This document shows positions 1 through 7,900 of a DNA stretch of 64,000 bases, in pieces; the first letter of the stretch is position 1, and each line of letters starts with the position of its first letter. This DNA is from DASUPK01 sp963800285 (GTDB taxonomy: Bacteria > Actinomycetota > Thermoleophilia > Solirubrobacterales > 70-9), in the NCBI GenBank assembly GCA_963800285.1, contig CAWDAL010000015.1:310001-374000 (forward strand). Direction: 5' to 3'. The translations under genes and the position numbers were made by a program. The notes under the pieces are model-generated. The model was given only the letters and a program-made list of their open reading frames with translations, did no database searches and was not told where the DNA came from.

Positions 1-132
1 GGCGAGGAGGCGAGGTTCATCGCCACCGGCGGGCTCGCCCCGACGATCGCCCCGAACTGCGAGACGATCGACGAGGTGGACCCGCTGCTCACTCTCACGG
101 GCTTGCGACTGATCTATGGGCGCAACACTTAG
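1..132 (+). CDS. coaX: Type III pantothenate kinase, C-terminal end (partial)
   Basis: Only the last 43 codons are present; the frame is open from base 1 to a TAG at 130-132. The encoded end contains FIATGGLAPTIAP, then DEVDPLLTLTGLRLIY and a terminal RN, which matches the conserved end of CoaX-type (type III) pantothenate kinases. These phosphorylate pantothenate in the first step of coenzyme A synthesis. The stop codon overlaps the start region of the following dihydrouridine synthase, so the two are probably co-transcribed. coaX upstream of a dus gene and lysS is also the Bacillus arrangement, which supports the call. The family call rests on a short tail, so it is good but not certain. 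Confidence 0.75.
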   Translation, partial: GEEARFIATGGLAPTIAPNCETIDEVDPLLTLTGLRLIYGRNT

Positions 133-1126
133 GGAGATGCAGCCACCCCTGACAAGCCCTATTCGGATCGGCGACGTCGAGATCGCCAACCGCGTGCTGC
201 TCGCTCCCCTGGCCGGGATCGGCAACTGGTTCGTCCGCCTGCAGGCGCGCCGCCACGGCGCAGGGCTCGCGGTCTCCGAGATGGTCTCGAGCTTCGGGCT
301 GCACTACCGAAACGAGCGCACCCTGACGGAGCTGCTGCGCTTGCATCCCGACGAGCACCCCGTCTCGGTGCAGCTCTTCGGCCAGGACCCCGACGTGATG
401 CGGTCCGCGGCGGAGATCGTCGCCGGGGCGGGGGCCGACCTGATCGACATCAACATGGGCTGTCCGGTGAAGAAGGTCTGCAAGACGGGGGCCGGCGCCG
501 CGCTGTTGGGCAATCCCGACCTCGCGGTCCGCGTCGCCACGGCGGCCCGCGAGGGCGGGGGGATCCCCGTCACCGTGAAGGTGCGCTCCGGGTTGGCCCG
601 AGGCGGGCGCGAGGGCTTTGACCTCGCCATTCGACTCGCCGAGGACGCGGGAGTCGCCGCCATCGGATTCCACCCGCGCGCCGCGGCGACGCAGCACAAG
701 GGGCAGCCCGATTACGCGCTGACCCGGGAACTGGTCGAGCGGATCGAGGTCCCCGTGGTCATCTCCGGCGGACTCGACAGCGCCGAGGCCGCGCGCCACG
801 CCTACGAGGCCTCGTTCGCGGACGCCGTGATGATCGCGCGGGGTTCGCTCGGCAACCCCTGGATCTTCGAGGAGCTCACCGGAGCGCGGGCAACCGCGCC
901 GGAGCGCGAAGAGGTGATCGCCGAGCTGCTCTGGGTGATGGACCGGGCCGAGGAGCACCTCGGCCCCGATCGCGCCGCCCGCTACCTGCGCAAGTTCTAT
1001 CCGTGGTACCTGGAGCGGCTCGACGCCGACAAGACGACGACCGCCGCCTTCCAGGCGAGCGAGGATCTCACCGAAGCCCGCGGACTCCTCGCGGAGCTCT
1101 CGACCCCGGTCGCGGCGGCGGCCTGA
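116..1126 (+). CDS. dus: tRNA-dihydrouridine synthase (DusB-like)
   Basis: A 336-residue TIM-barrel flavoenzyme of the Dus family, which reduces uridine in the tRNA D-loop with FMN and NADPH. Seen: the N-terminal block VLLAPLAGI, the signature DINMGCPVKKVCKTGAGAALL around residues 119-139 with the family's catalytic cysteine in GCP, the K-VR segment VTVKVRSGL, GFHPRAA, VISGGL and ARGSLGNPWIF near the phosphate-binding end. Length is normal for the family. ATG at 116 overlaps the coaX stop; a second in-frame ATG at 137 would give MQPPLTSPIRIGDVEI and is equally plausible. The alpha/beta hydrolase starts 7 bases after the stop. Confidence 0.93.
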   Translation: MGATLREMQPPLTSPIRIGDVEIANRVLLAPLAGIGNWFVRLQARRHGAGLAVSEMVSSFGLHYRNERTLTELLRLHPDEHPVSVQLFGQDPDVMRSAAEIVAGAGADLIDINMGCPVKKVCKTGAGAALLGNPDLAVRVATAAREGGGIPVTVKVRSGLARGGREGFDLAIRLAEDAGVAAIGFHPRAAATQHKGQPDYALTRELVERIEVPVVISGGLDSAEAARHAYEASFADAVMIARGSLGNPWIFEELTGARATAPEREEVIAELLWVMDRAEEHLGPDRAARYLRKFYPWYLERLDADKTTTAAFQASEDLTEARGLLAELSTPVAAAA

Positions 1127-1133
1127 GGCGGGT

Positions 1134-2000
1134 GTGAACGAGCGCGTCACCGCCTGGCGCGATCGCGGCGCGGACGAGGAGTTTCGTGGCCGGCGCATCC
1201 ACGTCTACAGGCAGGACGGGGACGCACCGCTCCTGCTGCACCTGCACGGCTTTCCCTCGAGCTCCTACGACTGGCGGCCGCTGCTCGAGCGGGAGACCGG
1301 CCGCGCGGCCCTCGCCCCCGACTTCCTCGGCTTTGGGCTCTCCGAGAAGCCGCGCGACCACCATTACGACCTGCACTGGCAGGCCGACATGGTCGAGGAA
1401 CTGGTCCGGAGGAGTGACCACGACGGACCCGTCTTCTTCCTGGCCCATGACATGGGGACCTCGGTTGCGAACGAGCTGATGGCCCGCGACATCGACGGCT
1501 CACCGGCGATGGATCTGGTGGGAGGCCTGCTGCTCAACGGCTCGATGATCCAGGACGCCGCGAGCCCGACCCTCGGCCAGCGCATCCTGAGGAGCGCGGT
1601 CGGCCCCCTGTTCTCTCGCCTCTCCAGCGAGCGCTTCTTCCGCCAGCAGTTCGGATCGATCTTCTCGCCCGGTCACCCGCTCACCCGCGAGGAGGCCGAC
1701 GACCAGTGGGAGCTGATCTGCGCGGGGGGCGGGCGAACGCTGAACCACAAGACGATCGCCTACATGGAGGAGCGCTTCAAGCACGCCGAGCGCTGGCACG
1801 GCGCCCTGCGCGACTGGGAGAAGCCGCTCGCGCTTGCCTGGGGCATGCTCGACCCGGTCGCCACCGAGGCCGTCCTGGACGCCGTACTCGCGCTCAGGCC
1901 GAGCGCGCCGGTGAGGAGATTCGAGGACCTCGGCCACTACCCGCAGATCGAGGATCCGGCGCGGGTTCTCGGTGCGCTGCAGGCTGCCCTGGCCGCCTGA
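1134..2000 (+). CDS. Alpha/beta hydrolase, epoxide hydrolase/haloalkane dehalogenase type
   Basis: A 288-residue alpha/beta-hydrolase. Seen: the oxyanion segment HLHGFPSSSYDW near residue 35, a nucleophile elbow AHDMGTS (about residues 103-109) with aspartate in the nucleophile position, and a late histidine in DLGHYPQIEDP. An aspartate rather than serine nucleophile is typical of epoxide hydrolases and haloalkane dehalogenases. The substrate cannot be deduced. GTG start at 1134, only 7 bases after dus, so probably the same transcript. The name is class-level; no specific dehalogenase halide-binding tryptophan pair was verified. Confidence 0.85.
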   Translation: MNERVTAWRDRGADEEFRGRRIHVYRQDGDAPLLLHLHGFPSSSYDWRPLLERETGRAALAPDFLGFGLSEKPRDHHYDLHWQADMVEELVRRSDHDGPVFFLAHDMGTSVANELMARDIDGSPAMDLVGGLLLNGSMIQDAASPTLGQRILRSAVGPLFSRLSSERFFRQQFGSIFSPGHPLTREEADDQWELICAGGGRTLNHKTIAYMEERFKHAERWHGALRDWEKPLALAWGMLDPVATEAVLDAVLALRPSAPVRRFEDLGHYPQIEDPARVLGALQAALAA

Positions 2001-2009
2001 CCGAGCCCC

Positions 2010-2038
2010 TCGACCAGGTCAAATACCGGCGCTATACT
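2010..2038 (+). promoter_or_regulatory. Putative housekeeping promoter for greA
   Basis: TCGACC (2010-2015) and TATACT (2033-2038) are separated by 17 bases, a good fit to a sigma-70/sigma-A promoter. It lies about 120 bases upstream of the greA start, leaving a leader transcript. It is one of the few -10 boxes here that is not immediately next to a start codon. Confidence 0.55.
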
Positions 2039-2154
2039 GTCGCGCTTCGCCCGGACCCTCGTGATCTCCATCACGTCGGTGCGGGCTCATTTTTCGCCGT
2101 ATAGCGGGGGATTTGCGCGGCGAGTCAAACCACACCAGACGGAATCGAGGAGAG

Positions 2155-2634
2155 TTGGCGCGCGAGACACTGATCACCCCAGAGGGGCTCGAGAAGCTCA
2201 AGGAAGAGCTCACCTACCTGGAGAACGACAAGCGCCGCGAGGTCGCGGACCGCATCAAGGCGGCGCGGGAGTTCGGGGACATCGCTGAGAACTCCGAGTA
2301 CGACGACGCCAAGAACGAGCAGGCGATGCTCGAGCAGCGGATCGCCTCGCTGCAGGACAGGCTGCGCCGGGCAGCGGTCATCGACCGCAAGCACATCGAC
2401 ACCGAGACCGTCGGTGTCGGCGCGGTGGTTCACGTCAAGGACCAGAAGTCGGGCAAGTCCCAGAAGTTCCAGATCGTCGGCTCCGCCGAGGCCAACCCGA
2501 TCGAGCACAAGCTCTCCAACGAGTCGCCGATCGGCAAGGCGCTCGTCGGCTCGAAGAAGAACGAGGTCGTGACGGTGGAGACGCCACGCGGCCCCAAGAA
2601 GAAGCTCAAGGTCACGAAGATCGAGACGGCTTAG
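2155..2634 (+). CDS. greA: Transcription elongation factor GreA
   Basis: GreA rescues backtracked RNA polymerase by stimulating transcript cleavage. From TTG at 2155 the product is 159 residues, the normal GreA length. Seen: LITPEGLEKLKEEL at the N-terminus, the long coiled-coil with the loop AREFGDIAENSEYDDAK whose acidic tip reaches the polymerase active site, and the C-terminal FKBP-like half with the NESPIGKALVG segment. The frame is open further up to a TTG at 2113, but 2155 matches family N-termini and has AGGAG at 2148-2152, although that spacing is short. It sits between dus and lysS. Confidence 0.93.
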   Translation: MARETLITPEGLEKLKEELTYLENDKRREVADRIKAAREFGDIAENSEYDDAKNEQAMLEQRIASLQDRLRRAAVIDRKHIDTETVGVGAVVHVKDQKSGKSQKFQIVGSAEANPIEHKLSNESPIGKALVGSKKNEVVTVETPRGPKKKLKVTKIETA

Positions 2635-2735
2635 GGGCCCCACCAGGCCACCCTCATCAGGAGCGGAGGGCGAAGCCCGCAGCGACTGGTGTTGGGTGGC
2701 CGCTCGTGGCCCCGACCTGATGGCGAAGCCGTGAA

Positions 2736-2741
2736 TAGGCT
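2736..2741 (+). promoter_or_regulatory. -10 box of leaderless lysS promoter
   Basis: TAGGCT ends 6 bases before the lysS GTG at 2748, so transcription should begin at or next to the start codon. This is the same spacing seen at many other genes of the window. Confidence 0.5.
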
Positions 2742-2747
2742 GCTCTC

Positions 2748-4220
2748 GTGAACGAGGAGCCGGAGCGCCCGGAGTCCGATCTGCTCGCCGACCGGCGGGC
2801 CAAGCTGGAGCGGCTGCGCGAGCAGGGGATCGAGCCGTATCCGCACGTCTTTCCCGACCGCACCGAGATCGCCGCGGTCCGGGAATCGCACGGGAACCTC
2901 GAGCCGGGTGAGGAGACCGGTGACCGCTATCGGATCGCCGGCCGGCTCATCGCCCGCCGCGGGCACGGCAAGGCCGCCTTCCTCGACCTGAAGGACGGCA
3001 GCGGCCAGGTCCAGGTGCAGGCGCGGGTGGACGAGCTGGGGGAGGCCTACGAGGCGCTGCTCTCGCTCGACATCGGCGACATCGTCGGCATCGAGGGCAC
3101 GGTCTTCGCGTCGAAGCGGGGTGAGCTCTCGATCCGCGCGGATGCCTGGGAGCTGCTCTCCAAGAGCCTCCGGCCGCCCCCGGAGAAGTTCCACGGCCTC
3201 GAGGATGTCGAGACCCGCTACCGCCGCCGCGAGCTCGACCTGATGGCGAACGAGGAGAGCCGGGATCTCTTCCTGAAGCGCGCGCGCACGATCGCCGAGG
3301 TGAGACGCTGGTTCGACCAGCGCGACTTCGTCGAGGTCGAGACGCCCGTGCTCCAGCCCCTCTACGGAGGCGCGCTCGCCCGGCCCTTCACCACGCATCA
3401 CAACGCCCTCGATCGCGACTTCTACCTGCGGATCGCGACGGAGCTCTATCTGAAGCGGTTGGTCGTCGGCGGGATCGAGAAGGTCTACGAGCTCGGCAAG
3501 GACTTCCGCAACGAGGGCATCTCGCACAAGCACAACCCCGAGTTCACGATGCTCGAGTGGTACGAGGCCTACGCGGATTACAACGACACGGCCACCGAGC
3601 TCGAGGGCCTGGTCTCGTCGGTCGCGCAGTCGGTCCTCGGCACGACCAAGATCGAGCGCGACGGAGAGACCATCGACCTCTCACCCCCGTGGCGCCGGAT
3701 CACGCTGCGCGAGGCGATCAAGGAGGAGACGGGGATCGACGTGATGGAGCATCCGTCGCGCGAAGAGCTCGCGAAGGCGATGGGGAGCGAGCCGGATGCC
3801 GAGGAGGGCTGGGGGAAGCTGGTCGACGGCCTGCTCTCGAAGCAGGTGGAGCCGAAGCTGATCGAGCCCACCTTCATCGTCGACTACCCGGTCGAGCTCT
3901 CCCCCTTCGCGAAACGGCACCGCACGGATGAGGGGCTGGTCGAGCGCTGGGAGGCCTTCGTCGGGGGAATCGAGATCTCGAACTCCTTCACCGAGCTCAA
4001 CGATCCGGACGAGCAGCGGCGCCGTTTCGAGGCGCAGGCCGAGGAGACGGCACGCGGTGACGAGGAGACCCAGCCCTACGACGAGACCTTCGTGGAGTCA
4101 CTGGAGCAGGGGATGCCGCCGACGGGCGGCGCGGGTCTCGGCATCGACAGGCTCGTGATGATCCTGACCGGCGCGCAGAGCCTGCGCGAGGTCGTGCTGT
4201 TCCCCGCGATGCGGACCTAG
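2748..4220 (+). CDS. lysS: Lysyl-tRNA synthetase, class II
   Basis: A 490-residue class II LysRS that charges tRNA-Lys. Seen: an N-terminal OB-fold anticodon-binding domain (about residues 55-150), motif 1 ending in FVEVETPVLQP, motif 2 with the invariant arginine in KDFRNEGIS near residue 253, the HNPEFTMLEWY segment, and motif 3 GAGLGIDRLVMILTG near residue 461-475. Length is typical of the bacterial enzyme. The GTG start is backed by the -10 box 6 bases upstream. It is convergent with the acidic membrane protein gene downstream. Confidence 0.97.
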   Translation: MNEEPERPESDLLADRRAKLERLREQGIEPYPHVFPDRTEIAAVRESHGNLEPGEETGDRYRIAGRLIARRGHGKAAFLDLKDGSGQVQVQARVDELGEAYEALLSLDIGDIVGIEGTVFASKRGELSIRADAWELLSKSLRPPPEKFHGLEDVETRYRRRELDLMANEESRDLFLKRARTIAEVRRWFDQRDFVEVETPVLQPLYGGALARPFTTHHNALDRDFYLRIATELYLKRLVVGGIEKVYELGKDFRNEGISHKHNPEFTMLEWYEAYADYNDTATELEGLVSSVAQSVLGTTKIERDGETIDLSPPWRRITLREAIKEETGIDVMEHPSREELAKAMGSEPDAEEGWGKLVDGLLSKQVEPKLIEPTFIVDYPVELSPFAKRHRTDEGLVERWEAFVGGIEISNSFTELNDPDEQRRRFEAQAEETARGDEETQPYDETFVESLEQGMPPTGGAGLGIDRLVMILTGAQSLREVVLFPAMRT

Positions 4221-4335
4221 CGCCGGCAGGAAACCGGCAAAGAAGGGGCGAGATCCGGGGCGTTGGTGACTTACCGACCCACGGGGGGCGGAAACTCGCC
4301 ACTAGCGATCCGGACGGAGCCCCCGGATCCGTGCT

Positions 4336-4809
4336 TCAGCTCTTCGCCGCCTTCGCCTCGGCACCCGACTCGGAGTCGTCGTCCGATTCGTCATCGGAGT
4401 CGTCGTCCTCGTCGTCCTCATCTTCGGAATCGTCCTCGTCCTCGCCCGAGCTCTCGTCCTCCTCCTCAGCCGAATCGTCGGGGGCCTCCTCGTCCTCATC
4501 CTCGGGAACGTCGGTATCGGCGATGGCGGTCGACCCACTGTCCTCGGAGAGCCTCTTGATCAGCAGGTAGCCGCCGATGACGGGCAGGGAGATCAGGGCG
4601 AGCGCGGCGAGAATCGCGGGCCAGGCAACCAGCACGCCGAGACCACCGCTCGCGCCCTTCTCGCTGGTGACGTAGATCGCCCAGCCGATCCAGGCGAGCA
4701 GCAGGATCGCTCCCGCGGCGATCGCGATCAGCAGGCGCGGGTTGGAGCGAGCGCGCTCGGCGAAGCTGCCGTCGCCGTTTGCAGCCCGCAGCCGGTCGAG
4801 TGCTCCCAC
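4336..4809 (-). CDS. Two-TM membrane protein with extreme Asp/Glu/Ser-rich tail
   Basis: No family recognised. The protein has a short basic N-terminus, two hydrophobic helices (about residues 25-50 and 60-90) and a C-terminal tail of roughly 60 residues made almost only of D, E and S, ending in AEAKAAKS. Both ends are predicted to face the same side. The coding DNA of the tail is a simple TCG/TCC-type repeat on the + strand (4370-4500) and so is prone to length change. The frame opens at TTG 4818, but a -10-like TACCTT (4822-4817 on the minus strand) lies 7 bases before the GTG at 4809, so a leaderless start at 4809 is preferred. Confidence 0.6.
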   Translation of the reverse strand: MGALDRLRAANGDGSFAERARSNPRLLIAIAAGAILLLAWIGWAIYVTSEKGASGGLGVLVAWPAILAALALISLPVIGGYLLIKRLSEDSGSTAIADTDVPEDEDEEAPDDSAEEEDESSGEDEDDSEDEDDEDDDSDDESDDDSESGAEAKAAKS

Positions 4810-5316
4810 GGGCGGCAAGGTACCGATCCCGCCCCCGGCACGAGCGGCGCCGGGTCGCCGACGCCGCCCGGGCCTTCGCCCGAACCCGCTCCTGCACCGC
4901 GCCGCCGCCTATAGGAACCCGCTCTGCTCAAGCCCAAGTTTCGACGAGGTCGGGGTCGCCGGCGCTCGCGTGACGGCGATCGACCCGGGCCTCCCGGACG
5001 GCGTCACGGTTGCGGCCCAATTCGGGTGTCGAAGGGAGCGCTGACGGCTTTCCTTCCCGCACCTTGCAGGGAGTTCCGTTGTCGTGCCTGGGTGCTGCCT
5101 GGCCGGGCACGACCCCTGGCTATACTTTGGCTTCGCCGTCCCCGACAGAACCGGAGGTCAGATCAAGGAATCGGCAGCCAGGAGCCGATACGGATTGGAC
5201 CCCCGGTCAGTTTGCGTCCCCTGACCCCTATCTATACGACTTAATCGAGAACCAATCCGACGACCGCAACGTAAGACCAACCGAACTGCTTGATAGACCA
5301 GAGAGAGATCGACTGA
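4810..5316. other. Non-coding leader region of clpC
   Basis: About 500 bases with no convincing gene. It holds the minus-strand promoter of the acidic protein (4817-4822), a good -10 box TATACT at 5121-5126 facing clpC without a clear -35, a small stem ATCGGC/GCCGAT (5170-5175 with 5184-5189), and a second weak -10-like TATACG at 5233-5238. The clpC transcript therefore probably has a leader of up to about 190 bases. No CIRCE-type or other heat-shock operator was recognised. An open frame of 132 codons here (5010-5408) overlaps the clpC start and has no recognisable product. Confidence 0.45.
5121..5126 (+). promoter_or_regulatory. -10 box candidate for clpC
   Basis: TATACT, five of six matches to the consensus, about 195 bases upstream of the clpC ATG. 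A TG lies two bases upstream, close to but not exactly an extended -10. No good -35 at 16-18 bases was found. Confidence 0.4.
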
Positions 5317-7899
5317 ATGTTCGAGCGATTCACAGAGAGAGCCCGTCAGGTAGTCGTCCTCGCCCAGGAGGAGGCGCGGACTCTCAAGCACAACTACATC
5401 GGCACTGAGCACATCCTGCTCGGCCTGCTCCGCGAGGAGGAGGGCCTTGCCGCACGGGTGCTCGAGTCCCTCGACATCACCGTCGAGCGCGTCCGCTCCC
5501 AGGTCGTTCGCATCGTCGGGTCCGGCGAGGAGGTCACCGCCGGCCAGATCCCCTTCACGCCGCGCGCCAAGAAGGTGCTCGAGCTCGCCCTCCGCGAGGC
5601 GCTGAGCCTGGGCCACAACTACATCGGCACCGAGCACATCCTGCTCGGCCTGGTTCGCGAGAACGAGGGCGTCGCCGCGCGCATCCTGCTCGACTTCGAC
5701 GCCGACTCCGAGAAGATCCGCAACGAGGTCATCAGGATGCTCTCCGGCCCCGGCGGTCGCCGCCAGGGCGCCGGCGCTGGCACCGGCGAGGGCAAGAAGT
5801 CCTCGAAGCTGCTCGACCAGTTCGGCCGCAACCTGACCAAGCTCGCCGCCGAGGGCAAGCTCGACCCCGTCATCGGCCGCGAGATCGAGATCGAGCGGAT
5901 CATGCAGATCCTCTCCCGCCGCACCAAGAACAACCCGGTGCTGCTGGGCGAGCCGGGCGTCGGCAAGACCGCCGTGGTCGAGGGCCTTGCGGCCCGGATC
6001 ACCAACGGCGAGGTCCCCGAGCTGCTCAAGAACAAGCAGATCTACACGCTCGACCTGGCCGCCCTGGTTGCCGGCTCCAAGTATCGCGGCGAGTTCGAGG
6101 AGCGCCTCAAGAAGGTGATGAAGGAGATCACCCAGCGCGGCGACATCATCCTCTTCATCGACGAGCTCCACAACCTGGTCGGCGCAGGCGCCGCCGAGGG
6201 CGCGATCGACGCCGCTTCCATCCTGAAGCCGGCTCTCGCCCGCGGCGAGCTGCAGACCATCGGTGCCACCACGCTCGACGAGTACCGCAAGTACCTGGAG
6301 CGCGACTCCGCCCTGGAGCGCCGCTTCCAGCAGATCAAGGTCGAGCAGCCCTCCACCGAGGAGACCGTGAAGATCCTCGAGGGCCTGCGCGAGCGCTACG
6401 AGCAGCACCACCGCGTGAAGATCACGGACGAGGCCCTGGAGGCCGCCGCGGAGCTCGCCGACCGCTACATCTCTGACCGCTTCCTGCCGGACAAGGCCAT
6501 CGACCTGGTCGACGAGGCCGCCTCCCGCATGCGCATCAAGTCGATGACGCAGCCGCCCGTGTATCGCGATCTCGAGGAGGAGATCGAGACGACGCGGCGC
6601 GAGAAGGAGGCCGCGATCGACGCCCAGGAGTTCGAGAAGGCCGCCAACCTGCGCGACCAGGAGCGCCGCCTCACCAACAAGAAGAAGGAGCTCGAGCACG
6701 AGTGGACTTCCGGTGAGGGTGGAGAGCGCCCGGAGGTCGGCGAGGAGGAGATCGCCGACATCGTCGCGATGTGGACCGGCATCCCCGTCTTCAAGCTGAC
6801 CGAGGCCGAGTCGAAGAAGCTCGTCCGCATGGAGGACGAGCTGCACAAGCGCGTCATCGGCCAGGAGCCGGCGATCACCGCCGTCTCCAAGGCGATCCGC
6901 CGCTCCCGCGCCGGGATCAAGGATCCGAAGCGCCCGGCCGGCTCGTTCATCTTCCTGGGCCCCTCGGGCGTCGGCAAGACCGAGCTCGCTCGCACGCTCG
7001 CCGAGTTCCTCTTCGGCGACGAGGAGGCGATGGTCCGGATCGACATGTCCGAGTACATGGAGAAGCACGCCGTGTCCCGCCTGGTCGGCTCGCCCCCGGG
7101 CTACATCGGCTACGACGAGGGCGGCCAGCTCACCGAGGCCGTGCGGCGCAAGCCCTACTCGGTGCTGCTGCTCGACGAGATCGAGAAGGCCCACCCCGAC
7201 GTCTTCAACATCCTGCTGCAGATCCTCGAGGACGGCAGGCTCACCGACGCCCAGGGGCGGACGGTCGACTTCCGCAACTCGATCGTGATTATGACCTCGA
7301 ACATCGGTGCCCAGGACATCGCCCGCAACACGCCGCTCGGCTTCGCCATCTCCGACGAGACCGGTGTCACCTACGAGGACATGAAGTCGCGGATCATGGG
7401 CGACCTGAAGAAGGTCTTCCGGCCCGAGTTCCTGAACCGGATCGACGAGGTCATCGTCTTCCACAAGCTGACCAAGGACGAGATCATGGAGATCGTCGAC
7501 CTGATGGTCGAGCGCGTCCGCACGCAGGTTGCCGAGCACGAGCTGCAGCTCGACCTCTCGAAGGACGCAAAGGAACTGCTCGTCGACAAGGGGTGGGACC
7601 CGGCGATGGGCGCCCGCCCGCTGCGCCGGGCGATCCAGCGCTACATCGAGGACCCGCTGGCCGACGAGGTGCTGAAGGCCGGCTCGATGACGCCGGGCTC
7701 GACCGTCCAGGTCGAGCGCGACGCGAAGGGCGACGAACAGGATCATCCGCTCAAGCTGAAGATCGTCAAGCCGCGCAAGCGGCCCGCGAAGAAGGCCGAG
7801 CCCGAGAAGGTCGGCGTCGGCGCCAAGAAGGACGGCGGCGACGATTCGGGCGACGGCGCCGATCCCGAGAGCTCCTCGGGCGACGGCGACAAGTCCTGA
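5317..7899 (+). CDS. clpC: ATP-dependent Clp protease ATP-binding subunit ClpC
   Basis: An 860-residue Hsp100 unfoldase that feeds proteins to ClpP. Domains in order: two Clp N-terminal repeats (residues about 2-70 and 78-145, each with the HNYIGTEHILLGL core), AAA-1 with Walker A GEPGVGKT near residue 209 and Walker B ILFIDELHN, a UVR/coiled-coil linker around 430-460 (EFEKAANLRDQERRL), AAA-2 with GPSGVGKT near 548 and VLLLDEIEKAHPDV, and the C-terminal D2-small domain (GARPLRRAIQRYI). A 50-residue charged low-complexity tail rich in K, D, G and S follows from about 808. No ctsR or mcsAB lies upstream. It is separated from convergent pepF by one base. Confidence 0.97.
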   Translation: MFERFTERARQVVVLAQEEARTLKHNYIGTEHILLGLLREEEGLAARVLESLDITVERVRSQVVRIVGSGEEVTAGQIPFTPRAKKVLELALREALSLGHNYIGTEHILLGLVRENEGVAARILLDFDADSEKIRNEVIRMLSGPGGRRQGAGAGTGEGKKSSKLLDQFGRNLTKLAAEGKLDPVIGREIEIERIMQILSRRTKNNPVLLGEPGVGKTAVVEGLAARITNGEVPELLKNKQIYTLDLAALVAGSKYRGEFEERLKKVMKEITQRGDIILFIDELHNLVGAGAAEGAIDAASILKPALARGELQTIGATTLDEYRKYLERDSALERRFQQIKVEQPSTEETVKILEGLRERYEQHHRVKITDEALEAAAELADRYISDRFLPDKAIDLVDEAASRMRIKSMTQPPVYRDLEEEIETTRREKEAAIDAQEFEKAANLRDQERRLTNKKKELEHEWTSGEGGERPEVGEEEIADIVAMWTGIPVFKLTEAESKKLVRMEDELHKRVIGQEPAITAVSKAIRRSRAGIKDPKRPAGSFIFLGPSGVGKTELARTLAEFLFGDEEAMVRIDMSEYMEKHAVSRLVGSPPGYIGYDEGGQLTEAVRRKPYSVLLLDEIEKAHPDVFNILLQILEDGRLTDAQGRTVDFRNSIVIMTSNIGAQDIARNTPLGFAISDETGVTYEDMKSRIMGDLKKVFRPEFLNRIDEVIVFHKLTKDEIMEIVDLMVERVRTQVAEHELQLDLSKDAKELLVDKGWDPAMGARPLRRAIQRYIEDPLADEVLKAGSMTPGSTVQVERDAKGDEQDHPLKLKIVKPRKRPAKKAEPEKVGVGAKKDGGDDSGDGADPESSSGDGDKS

Positions 7900-7900
7900 G

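Noticed and set aside
4331..4570. 79-codon serine-rich plus-strand frame
   Set aside because: It is the complement of the acidic tail repeat (TCG/TCC triplets) and has no other support.
5170..5189. Stem ATCGGC/GCCGAT in the clpC leader as heat-shock operator
   Set aside because: Too short and not similar to CIRCE, CtsR or HAIR sites; kept only as a minor note.
5158..7746. 862-codon open frame on the minus strand opposite clpC
   Set aside because: It mirrors clpC codon bias (leucine-, aspartate- and valine-rich shadow) and has no domain; clpC on the other strand is unambiguous.
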